Below are positions 7,572-18,100 of a stretch of 43,707 bases of DNA, one piece after another; the first letter of the stretch is position 1, and every line of letters begins with the position of its first letter. Below the pieces are notes generated by a model. That model ran no database searches. It was not told where the DNA came from and was given only the letters and a program-made list of their open reading frames with translations. A program made the position numbers and the translations under genes. Location of the stretch: positions 1 through 43,707 of IMG/VR virus record IMGVR_UViG_3300020446_000019; one strand, written 5' to 3'. Source of the DNA: a virus.

Positions 7572-9467
7572 TTAAGGAGTATATGTAGTTGTGACTTCAT
7601 GTGACCAAACCCCCGCTATAACTTTAAACTTCATTGTATATCTAGTGATATTGAATGTTGTTGATATTGGAACAGCTCCAACACTAACGTCTTGTATTAC
7701 ACTAACGTTTTGTGTACCACCGCTATCTACTGCAAGAAAGCTTTTGTTTAATTGACTATTAACATCAGCAGTATCTGTTCCTGTAACTGCTGTCGAACTT
7801 GCATGAATAAATGCAAGTGTTCCGTTTGGAATAGTTACTGGATTTACTAAAGATGTAAGTATTGCTTTTACATCATTATTGTCTGATGCACTACTACTTA
7901 CAGTAATTGTTAATCCTGTAACATCTAAACCAAAAACTAATGTTTTTGATCCTAGTTCGGTATCAACATATCCTTTTGTTGCAACTGTACTATCCGCATC
8001 TTCTGTTAATAATGGATTTTCTGATACTGCTCTTGCACTTACTGCTGTCGTAACATTTGTTATTTTCTGCTGTGTAATTAAATTTACTGCTCCTGCCGCA
8101 TTTATATCAATACCGTTTGTAGCATTTGTAATTCTATCACCGTCTATTGTAATATTATCAATCGTAATAGATGCTAAACTACCTATGTTAATCAAACCCG
8201 GTGCAGATGTAACTGTTGAACTAAGAGCTGTTTTAGTTAGCACAGTGTCTCCACCAATCATTAATTCACCATTGTCATCATCTATATTAATATTATCTTC
8301 TGTGGTCCATGCTTGCTTGGCTACCCTATAAGTCCATTTTATGCTTCCGCCTTGTGTTTCAATTAAAAGACCTGCATCGTCTACAAAATCACTTGTGCTA
8401 TCTAATAACGAACTATCGTCTGGTATTGCAAGTTGAATATTTTTATCTGCTACTCTTAAAGAAGTAACTGATTCATTTACAACTGTTCCTACAGTTAAAT
8501 TTCCTTCTATTCTTAAATCGCCAGAGAATCTTCCATCACCGTTAACATCTAGTGTTTTTGATGGAGTGACATTTAAAATACCTAATCTTTTGTTATCAGC
8601 GTCCCAATATTGTGCGGCATATGATCCTACACTATTTTTTAAACTTAATTTATAATTTGAACTTGTTATGTTATTGATTTGTTCAACTGTATCACCTGAT
8701 ACTTTTAACGTATGATCAGAATCATTACCAACTATTAATCCAAGATCATTATTTACGTGCAGTTTTCCTGCCATTGTATCGCCATTGGAATCAGTTGCAC
8801 TAACAAAATCATTTATTGTAAACGCTGTACCAAACTGATCTGTAATTGCTAATGCTTTATCTGCTATTCCTTCAGTAACAAAAGTACTATATGCACTGTT
8901 AATATTGATACCCATTCGTAAATTAGTAAATCCTGTTATTTCAGCACCTGGAGTAAAAGATTCTTTAGCTATAATTAAAATTGGAACTCCTGCAACAAAT
9001 AATTTTAAGATTGTTTTATCAAGTGCAAAATTATCTTTTACTGTTTCAACTTTAAATCCGCTTAATCCTTGTGATTTTGTATATACAGGACCAACAAGAA
9101 TCCACTCACTTCCTGTCCAATAATACATTTGATCTTTTGAACTATCGATCCATATATCACCTTCAATCTTTTCTAAAGGAGCTGTAGTAGATATTACACT
9201 ATTATCAGTACTTCTAAAAGTTACACCATCAAAAACTTTAAGTCTATTGTTTGTAGTATCAAACCATAATTGTCCTTTAATTGGCTTACTAGGAGCAGAT
9301 ACATTTGCAAAACTTTCTAAAAGTTTAATAAAGTTTTCATTTATAAATTCACCAAATCCTTGATAATTTTTTCCTATAAAAGTTAGTTCTGTACTAGTAT
9401 TATCAATTTTTCCATCAATTAATTCTGTAAGTAAAGTACCATCTGTTTTGTTCAGTCTATAACTCAT
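7572..9467 (-). CDS. Tail fibre protein 2, shared anchor domain
   Basis: A 631-residue fibre-like protein. The N-terminal 140 residues carry the common anchor (TFIGKNYQGFGEFINENF, GQLWFDTTNNRLKVFDG, EGDIWIDSSKDQMYYWTG, LVGPVY). A shaft follows with fibre-type strands such as KTLDVNGDGRFSGDLRIEGN and SITIDNITIDGDRITNATNG. The C-terminal 110 residues are a beta-rich tip without the tail-collar signature seen in fibre 1. The start overlaps the stop of fibre 1 by 4 bases (ATGA); a GGAG ribosome-binding site precedes it. The role, host recognition or baseplate appendage, follows from domain type and context. Confidence 0.8.
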   Translation of the reverse strand: MSYRLNKTDGTLLTELIDGKIDNTSTELTFIGKNYQGFGEFINENFIKLLESFANVSAPSKPIKGQLWFDTTNNRLKVFDGVTFRSTDNSVISTTAPLEKIEGDIWIDSSKDQMYYWTGSEWILVGPVYTKSQGLSGFKVETVKDNFALDKTILKLFVAGVPILIIAKESFTPGAEITGFTNLRMGININSAYSTFVTEGIADKALAITDQFGTAFTINDFVSATDSNGDTMAGKLHVNNDLGLIVGNDSDHTLKVSGDTVEQINNITSSNYKLSLKNSVGSYAAQYWDADNKRLGILNVTPSKTLDVNGDGRFSGDLRIEGNLTVGTVVNESVTSLRVADKNIQLAIPDDSSLLDSTSDFVDDAGLLIETQGGSIKWTYRVAKQAWTTEDNINIDDDNGELMIGGDTVLTKTALSSTVTSAPGLINIGSLASITIDNITIDGDRITNATNGIDINAAGAVNLITQQKITNVTTAVSARAVSENPLLTEDADSTVATKGYVDTELGSKTLVFGLDVTGLTITVSSSASDNNDVKAILTSLVNPVTIPNGTLAFIHASSTAVTGTDTADVNSQLNKSFLAVDSGGTQNVSVIQDVSVGAVPISTTFNITRYTMKFKVIAGVWSHEVTTTYTP

Positions 9468-11491
9468 ACTATCACTCCAGTGTAAATAATATAATTTAAT
9501 GTTACAAATGGATCTGTTGTATCTAACGCAGAGTTTGTTGCAGTAGTCAATCCACCAGATGTAGACATTTTACTTCCACTTGCTCCATCAGATGCCGCTC
9601 CTCCTGCACTAGTATTTGTACCAGATAGACCTCCTACTGTACTTGTTACATAAAATTGATCGTTTGTATCACTTTTTAAATCATGCTCATGATCAGGTAA
9701 GTTAGCGGCAGTAATTGTGTTAGTAGCATTACCGCTTATTCCTCCTAAAGTACCTGTTCCTGCTGTTATTCTGTTATTATTTGATGATGGTGAACCTAAT
9801 GCACCTACAACACCTCTACCTCTTAAATCAGGCAGATTAAAAGTTTGGCTTGTGTCTGCACCATAAGTTGTACCTATAGATGTAAATAGTGTTGAATAAG
9901 TTGTCCTTAATTGAGAACTACCGTCGCATAAAAGCCATCCACTTGGTGCGGTTGTGCCAGCAAATGGAACAACAGTTCCAACCGGAATAGTTTGTATACT
10001 TCCAACAATATCGCTTTGAGAAGCTTTATATATTGTGCTTCCTCTTGTTACTAGCAATTCATCTGTGCCTACTATAGGAGCTGGTATTGATGGTTTATTT
10101 GTAATAAAAGCTGGTGAAATAGTACTATTTGCTAAAGTCTTGGTTGTGCCGCCGGTTTGTCCATCAAAAGTAAAACTATCAGCAGTAACATCTCCATCCA
10201 ATCTAAATGTTGTCGCACTATTAAGTTTTCCTGCACTAGTGGCTGTACCAGTTAGTGTTGCAGTAATTGCCAAACTAGAGCCTGCTTTTGGTTGAATTGA
10301 TGTTGTTGTTATTCTATTTGCATATAAGTTATCATAAAATAAACTTGCAGTTCCAATATTATGTGTGCCGTTGTTTTCAGGAATAATATTTTCTGCTGTA
10401 ATTTGACTATTAACTGTTAACGTTCCGCCAACGTGTAAATCTTGTGCTACACCTAATCCACCAGGAGTTGTTATAGAACCAGTAGTACTACTAGTTGAAT
10501 TAGTTGTAAGTGATGTCTTTATAGTTCCACTTGCTAAAATGTTGCCTGTGACATCTAATGATTCAGCCGGTGTTGGATTATTAATTCCTACGCTGTTTGT
10601 TACAGATGCTGTCTTTACTCTAATTGCCGGAGTTTGTGTTGCTGTAGTTCTTACATCTAATGTTCCTGTACCAGAATGCTCAATTATACTATCAGAATCT
10701 TCTACTAATATTGCTATATTTTTTGTTTGCCCAAATTCTATTCCTCTTGCATCACTTATTTTTAAAGGAACATTGACTGTTTGTAAACCTGCTTCTGCAT
10801 CATTTCTAACAAATTTTGTTCCATCTACTGGCAGATTGTTAATTACTAAATTATTTGCTTTTTCTGCTGTACCATTCAATTGAGATGATAATGTTTTATT
10901 TAAATTTATACCAATTTGAATAGGAATAGTAGACGTATATCCTGCAATATTTGTTTTTGGTGCAAACGCAACATTACTAATAATTGCCATCGGAATATCT
11001 TGTGCATAAATTATAGTAACTTTTTCTTTAGGAGCATCATCTGCTCTATCTATATCAACTGAAATTGCTCCTGTAATAGATGCCGAACTGTATTCTGGGC
11101 CAACTAAAACATATCCACTACCTGTATAGATATACAATTGACTATTTGTTGTATCAACCCAAATATCGCCTGCTACACTATTGTCTACAGCAGGTTGAGA
11201 TGCTGATTTTTTTAGGCCGCCCGCGGCAACCCATTGTGTCCCATCATAAATTTTAAGTTGATCAATTCCTGCTGTTGTATCATACCATAGTTGACCTTCA
11301 ACCGGATTGGTTGGCGGATTTGCATTTGCAAAATTTTCTAACATTTGCAAAAAATTTGTATTTAAACTACTACCAAACCCTGATAAATTTCTTCCAACTA
11401 ATTGCAAACTTGTGTCTGTATTAATACTTGAATCTTCAACAGTGATTGTGCCTTTATTTGCGTTATCTGTAAACGGTATTTCGTATGCCAT
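9464..11491 (-). CDS. Tail fibre protein 1 with tail-collar tip
   Basis: A 675-residue fibre. Residues 1-135 are the anchor domain (SLQLVGRNLSGFGSSLNTNF, GQLWYDTT, GDIWVDTTNSQLYIYTG, LVGPEY). A Ser/Thr/Gly-rich shaft includes GLGVAQDLHVGGTLTVNSQI and NIGTASLFYDNLYANRI. From about residue 498 comes a phage tail-collar domain: IPVGTVVPFAGTTAPSGWLL, CDGSS, then FNLPDLRGRGVVG. The tip (residues 575-675) has AANLPDHEHDL and ends in LNYIIYTG, as in T4 gp12-type and microcystin-dependent-protein-type adhesins. This makes it the best candidate for the receptor-binding short fibre. Its ATG shares one base with the stop of the 201-residue gene (TAATG); the ribosome-binding site is GGAGGG. Confidence 0.85.
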   Translation of the reverse strand: MAYEIPFTDNANKGTITVEDSSINTDTSLQLVGRNLSGFGSSLNTNFLQMLENFANANPPTNPVEGQLWYDTTAGIDQLKIYDGTQWVAAGGLKKSASQPAVDNSVAGDIWVDTTNSQLYIYTGSGYVLVGPEYSSASITGAISVDIDRADDAPKEKVTIIYAQDIPMAIISNVAFAPKTNIAGYTSTIPIQIGINLNKTLSSQLNGTAEKANNLVINNLPVDGTKFVRNDAEAGLQTVNVPLKISDARGIEFGQTKNIAILVEDSDSIIEHSGTGTLDVRTTATQTPAIRVKTASVTNSVGINNPTPAESLDVTGNILASGTIKTSLTTNSTSSTTGSITTPGGLGVAQDLHVGGTLTVNSQITAENIIPENNGTHNIGTASLFYDNLYANRITTTSIQPKAGSSLAITATLTGTATSAGKLNSATTFRLDGDVTADSFTFDGQTGGTTKTLANSTISPAFITNKPSIPAPIVGTDELLVTRGSTIYKASQSDIVGSIQTIPVGTVVPFAGTTAPSGWLLCDGSSQLRTTYSTLFTSIGTTYGADTSQTFNLPDLRGRGVVGALGSPSSNNNRITAGTGTLGGISGNATNTITAANLPDHEHDLKSDTNDQFYVTSTVGGLSGTNTSAGGAASDGASGSKMSTSGGLTTATNSALDTTDPFVTLNYIIYTGVIV

Positions 11492-12096
11492 TAACTATTC
11501 CCTCCGCTAAGGCTTTGAACTCTTACAGTATAATCAATTTGAATTAATCTATTTAATGATTTTTGTACAGGATGAAAAATTACGTGTGTTATTAGCCTAC
11601 CTGTCCCAGATGCACTGTAACCCCTTAAACCTAGTTCATCAAATACGAATTGCTGTTCAGTATCAGATGCAGTATCAAATGCATCCTGCCCATTTGGTTC
11701 GCCATAATCTAATAAACAGCAAACAACAACATCAGTATAATTTGTTCCGCTTACATGGCGTGTTTCTATTTTGTTTCTAGTTGGATCTAAATTATTTACA
11801 TTTCTATCATCAACTACTTTAGTATATGTTTGGTTATAAAGACTTGCATTAGTTCCTGTACTATTTGGAGTCAAATATGTAATAATTCCTGTAGGATCTA
11901 CAATAGTTCCTCCATTACCAAAACTCATTTCACTAATAAAACCTTGTCCAATATTGCCAAGGCTTTCGGCAAGGCTTATACTCATATTTTCATAATGTAT
12001 TGCATTACGTTTGTCAACAAAGATATGACCTGATTCAGGGTTATATATTTTTATATGACCTTCTATGTGTACACCATTTTGTTCTGTTTGTATCAT
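11491..12096 (-). CDS. Conserved T4-like virion protein, downstream of the giant gene
   Basis: A 201-residue protein that I recall as recurring in marine T4-like phages. It starts MIQTEQNGVHIEGHIKIYNP, has the block RNAIHYENMSISLAESLGN followed by ISEMSFGNGGT, then RHVSGTNYTDVVVCCLLDYG and ends THVIFHPVQKSLNRLIQIDY. No membrane segment or enzymatic motif is visible. Its position between the giant wedge-like protein and the fibres matches where T4 has gp8/gp9, so a connector between wedge and fibres is a fair guess, not a demonstrated role. It has its own late-type promoter (12113) and an AAGGA ribosome-binding site. Confidence 0.75.
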   Translation of the reverse strand: MIQTEQNGVHIEGHIKIYNPESGHIFVDKRNAIHYENMSISLAESLGNIGQGFISEMSFGNGGTIVDPTGIITYLTPNSTGTNASLYNQTYTKVVDDRNVNNLDPTRNKIETRHVSGTNYTDVVVCCLLDYGEPNGQDAFDTASDTEQQFVFDELGLRGYSASGTGRLITHVIFHPVQKSLNRLIQIDYTVRVQSLSGGNS

Positions 12097-12112
12097 ATTA
12101 TTATCCTTATTG

Positions 12113-12120
12113 TATTTATC
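12113..12120 (-). promoter_or_regulatory. Late promoter (GATAAATA) of the 201-residue gene
   Basis: Minus strand reads GATAAATACAATAAGGATAA, overlapping the stop codon of the giant gene. The AAGGA that follows about five bases downstream serves as ribosome-binding site for the ATG at 12096. The geometry, -10 box then about 5 bases then Shine-Dalgarno, repeats that seen upstream of gp48. Confidence 0.6.
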
Positions 12121-15100
12121 GGGTTAGCTTTATTGAGCTGTCTGTTAGAAATTTACTAATAGTATTTTTACTACTTGAAATACTTTTTCCTTTATCATTC
12201 CAAACTTTACCTTTTTTCCTTATAACTTTTATTTCTGTACCAGCGGTTGGTGCTGTTTTTAATGTTAAAATATTATTTTCCACTGTAAAATCTGCTAAAA
12301 CAGTTTCATCTCCACCTGGGCTATCTTGATCTAATGCAGTGTTATACAAAGAATATCCTGATTTTAGGAGTCTTTGTCCTCCTACAAATACATCAAATTC
12401 ATTAATACTAGCAGGTGTCCAGTTTAACACAAATGTTGTAGATGAATTATCTCCTGTGAAGTTTTGTGTATATGTAGTATCTTGATATGGAATAGTTTCA
12501 CTGCCTCCTTGATGAAATACTCTACTTGTAGTTAAGTGTACTTCGGGTATACCAGTGCCTAATGTTCCTCGTTGTAATTGACTCAAAACATTACCTTTTT
12601 TTACATAATATTCAATTCTTTCTCCATTGATAAAAATAATACCAGGCAACCCTGATTCTCTATTTGGATCATCTAAGCCTGCAGAATCTTTTAGCACAAT
12701 ATTTAAATCATACCAATTTAAATTTGATTGTAACTGATATTCTTTTGCACTGTTTATCCTCTTATAATGATATCTGTTCAATATATCTTTAAAAATTCTA
12801 TAAGCAAACTTTTTCTTACTTACAGTTGCACAAGAATAAAGTATTTCAATTTGATCATTTTTTTCTGGAGCTTCACTTAAAAGCACAGTTTTACCATCTT
12901 CTGCTAGTGTATAATCAACTTGTGCAGTTAAAAATTTACCATTTAAAAATACCCATGCATAATTTGCTCCAGGTATCTCTTTATTTAAAGGAATCTGTCC
13001 TTGAGAAACTAAATTTTTTGTCAAATAGTCTTCGGAACCTTCAGGAGCATTAGTATTGTCGTACGCAACCCTATAGCTTAGTCTCTGAAATTCATTTATA
13101 TCATGATTAGAAAATACATAAATTGTTACATCTTCGTTTGGTACTTCTTTTAAAGATAGTCTATTACTTTCTACTACAGTAACACTATCAATTTTAAAAT
13201 TTGTGCTATCATCTAAAAATAAAGTTGGCGTATCATCTTTTTCTGCTAGTAACACTAAATCACGCTCATAACCTTGTAAAATAATTGTAACATCATTTCC
13301 TACTTTTGTGAATTCTTGAACTGTGCAAATTACGTTTGTGCTATCATTTAGTGTAAAATTCATTTGGTCTAATGGTGCATAATCAATTAAATTTGCCGCA
13401 TTGCTTAATGTTACCTTTGTATCAACAAAGAAATAATCAGCTTTATCAATAAGTACAACACGCATTTTGTCGCCTGCAATACCAACAGATCTTGATGTCA
13501 AATTTAATCTACCATTAATGGTATCATATACATAATTCTTGGGTTCAACATACTCATCATTAATGTAAACTAAAACATCGGATTGCATAATTAATGTTTG
13601 ATCAACAAATTGCCAATTATCTAATTCATAAACTCTTTCTTGAGTTAGTGTATATAAAATTGAGTAACCTGCATCAAGAAATGTATTTCCTTTCTTTACT
13701 AAAACATTATGGCTATAAGGTTTTTTGTTAAAAGGTAAAGGTATCGCTCCATTTACTCCAAATGTATGTGTTTTGTTTGTAGATACGTTTCTATTAAAAG
13801 TTGTATCAATTGCTAATTGACTATATTGTTGTCCGGTTCCAGTATATAAAGTGTATGTGATAATACTATTTGCTTTAGGCGTATCGCCAAGTGTAATCAT
13901 AACTTTATCTGCGTCTTCTCCATATTCAGAACCTGATGCTGATACAAAGAAATTTGTAGTTACAACACCATTAATAGCAACAACTGCTGTTACTCCGGGC
14001 ACATAGCTGTAATATGTGATAAAGTTTTTACTTACTCCATCTGCTGTAAATGTGTCGCTATCTAAAATATTTGATCCATTTGTACCTATTGTCATTACAG
14101 ATAAATGTATGCCTACGGGTAACAAAGAACTATCAGAGATACGTAATATTTTTTCTACATAATCTATTTCGTATTGTGCAGGACTTAAAACGATGTTATC
14201 TAATTTAACAATAACACTATCCTGTGTTGCTGGTAATTCTTCTAAAGGATACTCAGCACTATCTCCGTCTGTAGTAAAATTTTGTACAGTAATCATGCCC
14301 TGTCCGTCGTTAACTCTTTCATATACTTGTATATCAAGAGTATCTAAAATTTGTCCAGGAACATTTTCTTCAGGTCCTTTTGATGTAGTTGGTGTTACAA
14401 ATCCATCTCCATCAACAACTATCTCACCAGCGGCTATACCAGTTGCAGTTGAAAATTTTCCTGCAATATTAGTTAAATCACCACCTGTGAGCTGAGTATC
14501 AAAAATAACACCAGTAGGAGTCACTGCTCCATCACTAGTAGATTTTCTAACAATTATAGTATCACCATCTGTTGTATTAATTCCTGTAACATCTAAAGCA
14601 AAACTATTTGTTATTCCGTCACCAACAATACTACGCATAATTGCGTCTGGATTAGTGAATATAGAAGAATCACCAACCCAATCTGGATCATCTAATCTAA
14701 TTGGATTTTCACTTGCTCCTGCTGTTACAGATTTATAATAAATGTTGTATGTCACACCAGGTTCAAAAGGTTTACTGACCGTTATATTTGCTGTGCTTCC
14801 ATCTAGTATAAAGACTTCATCTTCAAAATTAGTATCAAAATCATCAAAAGCATCTATTCCAAAAGCACCTTGGTCAAAACCTGTTTTTGCTCCAAATGAT
14901 GCTGTATCAATTTGTACTCCTCCATAGTCAACTCCATCCATTAGTTGAGCTAAATCTTTGCCATACTGTCCTGATGTTGGATTATAGAAAAAGTTAATTC
15001 TATCTTCTGCATTAAGATAGTCAATATCTTTTTTATATTTTACTGATATAACCGCATTTTTTGATGGTGCAACTGTAAAATTTATTTGTCCGTAATATCT

Positions 15101-18100
15101 TTCATAGCTTGCAGTGGTATCTAAAATATTTGATACACTATAATCGCTACTTAATTGTTCAACACTATTAACAATTATTTCTATATCTGCAGGTTTCACA
15201 CTCATTGGCCACTTCAAGTCAAAAAGTATTTGAGAACCTGTGCCTGTGAAAGTAGCTGAAACATTTAAATCAGTAACTTGAAATGTTCCTGATACTCTGT
15301 CAAATTTAATAATCATGTGTGTCGAGCGTACTGGAGAATTACCAAGAATTGCCACAGCTTTAGTATCTGTAGTTGCAACACCGTAAGCATCTTCATCTTT
15401 CTTTGTGCCTGTAAATGTTACATCTGGCTTTGTAATATATTTTTTACCTGTACCGTCAAAAATAATACCTGTAACTACATCACCAGAAATAGTCGCAGTA
15501 CCAGTAATGGTTGGTCCGCCTCCTCCGCTTATTGTAACAGTAGGAGATGATTCCCATCCGGATCCTCCTTGTGTTATTTTCACATCAGTTACTTCAAATC
15601 CTACATTATCAAACCAATTACGTTGTGGATAAGTTGTAACAAATGAAGAATAATTTTTTATTTCACTGTCAATAACTTGTGCGTTTTCAGGAATAATCTT
15701 TCCTTGCTGTTCGTCATATCTTGGAGGCAAGTCAAAGTCGGAAACATTTGTAGCTGTTGGATCTACACTTTCGTATGCACTTAAATATTCTCTAATTTTT
15801 GTACTATATGGCTTAACTTCATTTACATATTCTGTGTAACTTTCTAAATTATCATTTTTAAAATTAACTTTTTGTGATAATTCTCCAACATTATGCTTCG
15901 CTTTAATAAATGCTGTTTTAAATATCCAATCTACATTTGGTTGCTCTGCTAGAATGTATCTAATACTGCTAAAGAATAATTTATTCCATTCTACAGCCAA
16001 ATTATCAACAAAAACATTTTCCTTAATTGTATTAAGTAATATTCTTATTTCCTGTCCTGCATCTCTATCATATAATGCACTATCATACACTGCTTTATCA
16101 AAACCAAATTTTGCATTATTATACAGCAATGAACTTAATTGTAATGTACCATTTTGTCTTCCAATAGTTTGATAATTAACTGTATAATCAACTTCGGGCT
16201 GATTGTCAATTTTGTAAAGTAACAACCATCCTCCTGAACCTATTGATTCAACTTTAACAATATCTCCAAGCTCGTCTTTTAATCCTTCTAATGCATAACT
16301 TCCTGGTACTAAATAATCTATAGCTGTAGAAGAACTATATCCTGATTTATACCAGTCTTTATACTCCCAATATAAACTTGCATCATAACCCTGATTATTT
16401 ACTCTGACCCATTCTTTATCTGTTGTATTCCATATGTATGTAGCCCAAAATCCTAACAAAGTGCTATCCGCTTTTACTAGGGCTGTAAAAGGCCTTACTG
16501 TAACTACTGTGGATTGTGAATAGTTTCTGCCTTGATTTACTATAACAGCTTCAATAACTTGGCCTAAATTGTTTATATAAGTTTCAATCTCAGCACCTGT
16601 GCCTGTGCCTTGAATTGTTACTTTAGGTCCTCTACGTTTAGTATCATTTGCACTATCATATGCAGGATCTATATACCCACGTCCTGCATTTGTAATGTTT
16701 ACTCCAGTTATTCTACCGTCTGTAACTGTAAGACTTAAACTAGCCTGACTTATTTTAGAAGTTCCAATAAATCTCAATAAAGATTCTGTATCAACACTTT
16801 GATCATATTCTCTTGATACTGCTGATGGCTCTGGATCTTTTTTAGAAAAACCGGAAATATCAAATTCATCAACTATTAAATTACCTGATAAAACAAGATT
16901 TATTCTTTCTATTACTTGTTTTAAAGCTTCGGCTTTATTTACAAACATTGTTTGTAATGGCTCGTCTAGAATACCATATCTTCTTGCACTACTTATAGAC
17001 GGATCCGGTACAGGAGTTTTTTTATCATCATATCCTACTAAACTATCTATCCATTTTGTAACTAGTCTATTATTTGGTTGGCTAGTTTCAAGTCCTTCTG
17101 TGAGGAGATCATATTCTCTATGTAAATTATTCTCTTTCACTTCTGTAGTGTTGTAATATTCAAAATGCAAAATTGTATCTTTATCTTTAATTAAACTTCT
17201 ACAATTAAAAATACCAAAATTATCACTACCAAACATGGCTAAAAATTTGTAACCATTACTTGCTGGATCTTCAATTAAAGATGCTACTGTTGATGCACTA
17301 ATATTTCTATTAGGCATTGCAGGTAAAACTTTTGTATTTTTTACCCAATAAAAATATTTTGCTGAAAATAAACCTGTTATAGGATCATATACATTTTGTC
17401 TTGTATATCTTAAATTACCGTAACGTGATTTTCCACTAATGCCTTGTGATAATCCTTCTGTTGTATCTGCAATATCATCCCATTGCTCAGGAAGAAGTTT
17501 GCTTTCTACCCATTCGTAAATATCAACACTGTATCCAGGAATAACTTTATTCCAAACATTTGCACTATATTCTGAATTTTTTTGATAAGGATTGTACCAT
17601 CTTACTGCACTTAAATCCCATAATAATTTTCCTACTTTTTCTTCTGCCCAAGGATTCACTGTTCCGGTATTTGTGCTTCCTATATTGTATACAGCAGGAT
17701 CATAATATAATTTAAAATCTAATTCTCTTTCTGCGGCATTTGCAATCTTACCCTGTATAGGATCTATAAAATCTAAGTAAGTGATTAAATCACTTGTAAC
17801 TTTATCATATATAAATGATCCTTTCATCTTTTCATAATTTAAAAAATCTGTTGCTGATGCTAATGTGGTCCAATTTACTGTATCTCTATCAGAACGTAAA
17901 TCAAAAACTAATCCATTCCTTGTTCCACTTGTAGATAATCCTTCAAATCCTAAATATAAATGATTATTTGTATAAACAAGCTCAACGTCTCTTGCTGTTG
18001 CTAAATTCCTTGTAAGTGTATTTCCAGCATCATCATTGTAATAACTTTCATAATCAACTACTTCACTTACAGTATACCTATCATTGAGTAATTCAAAGGT

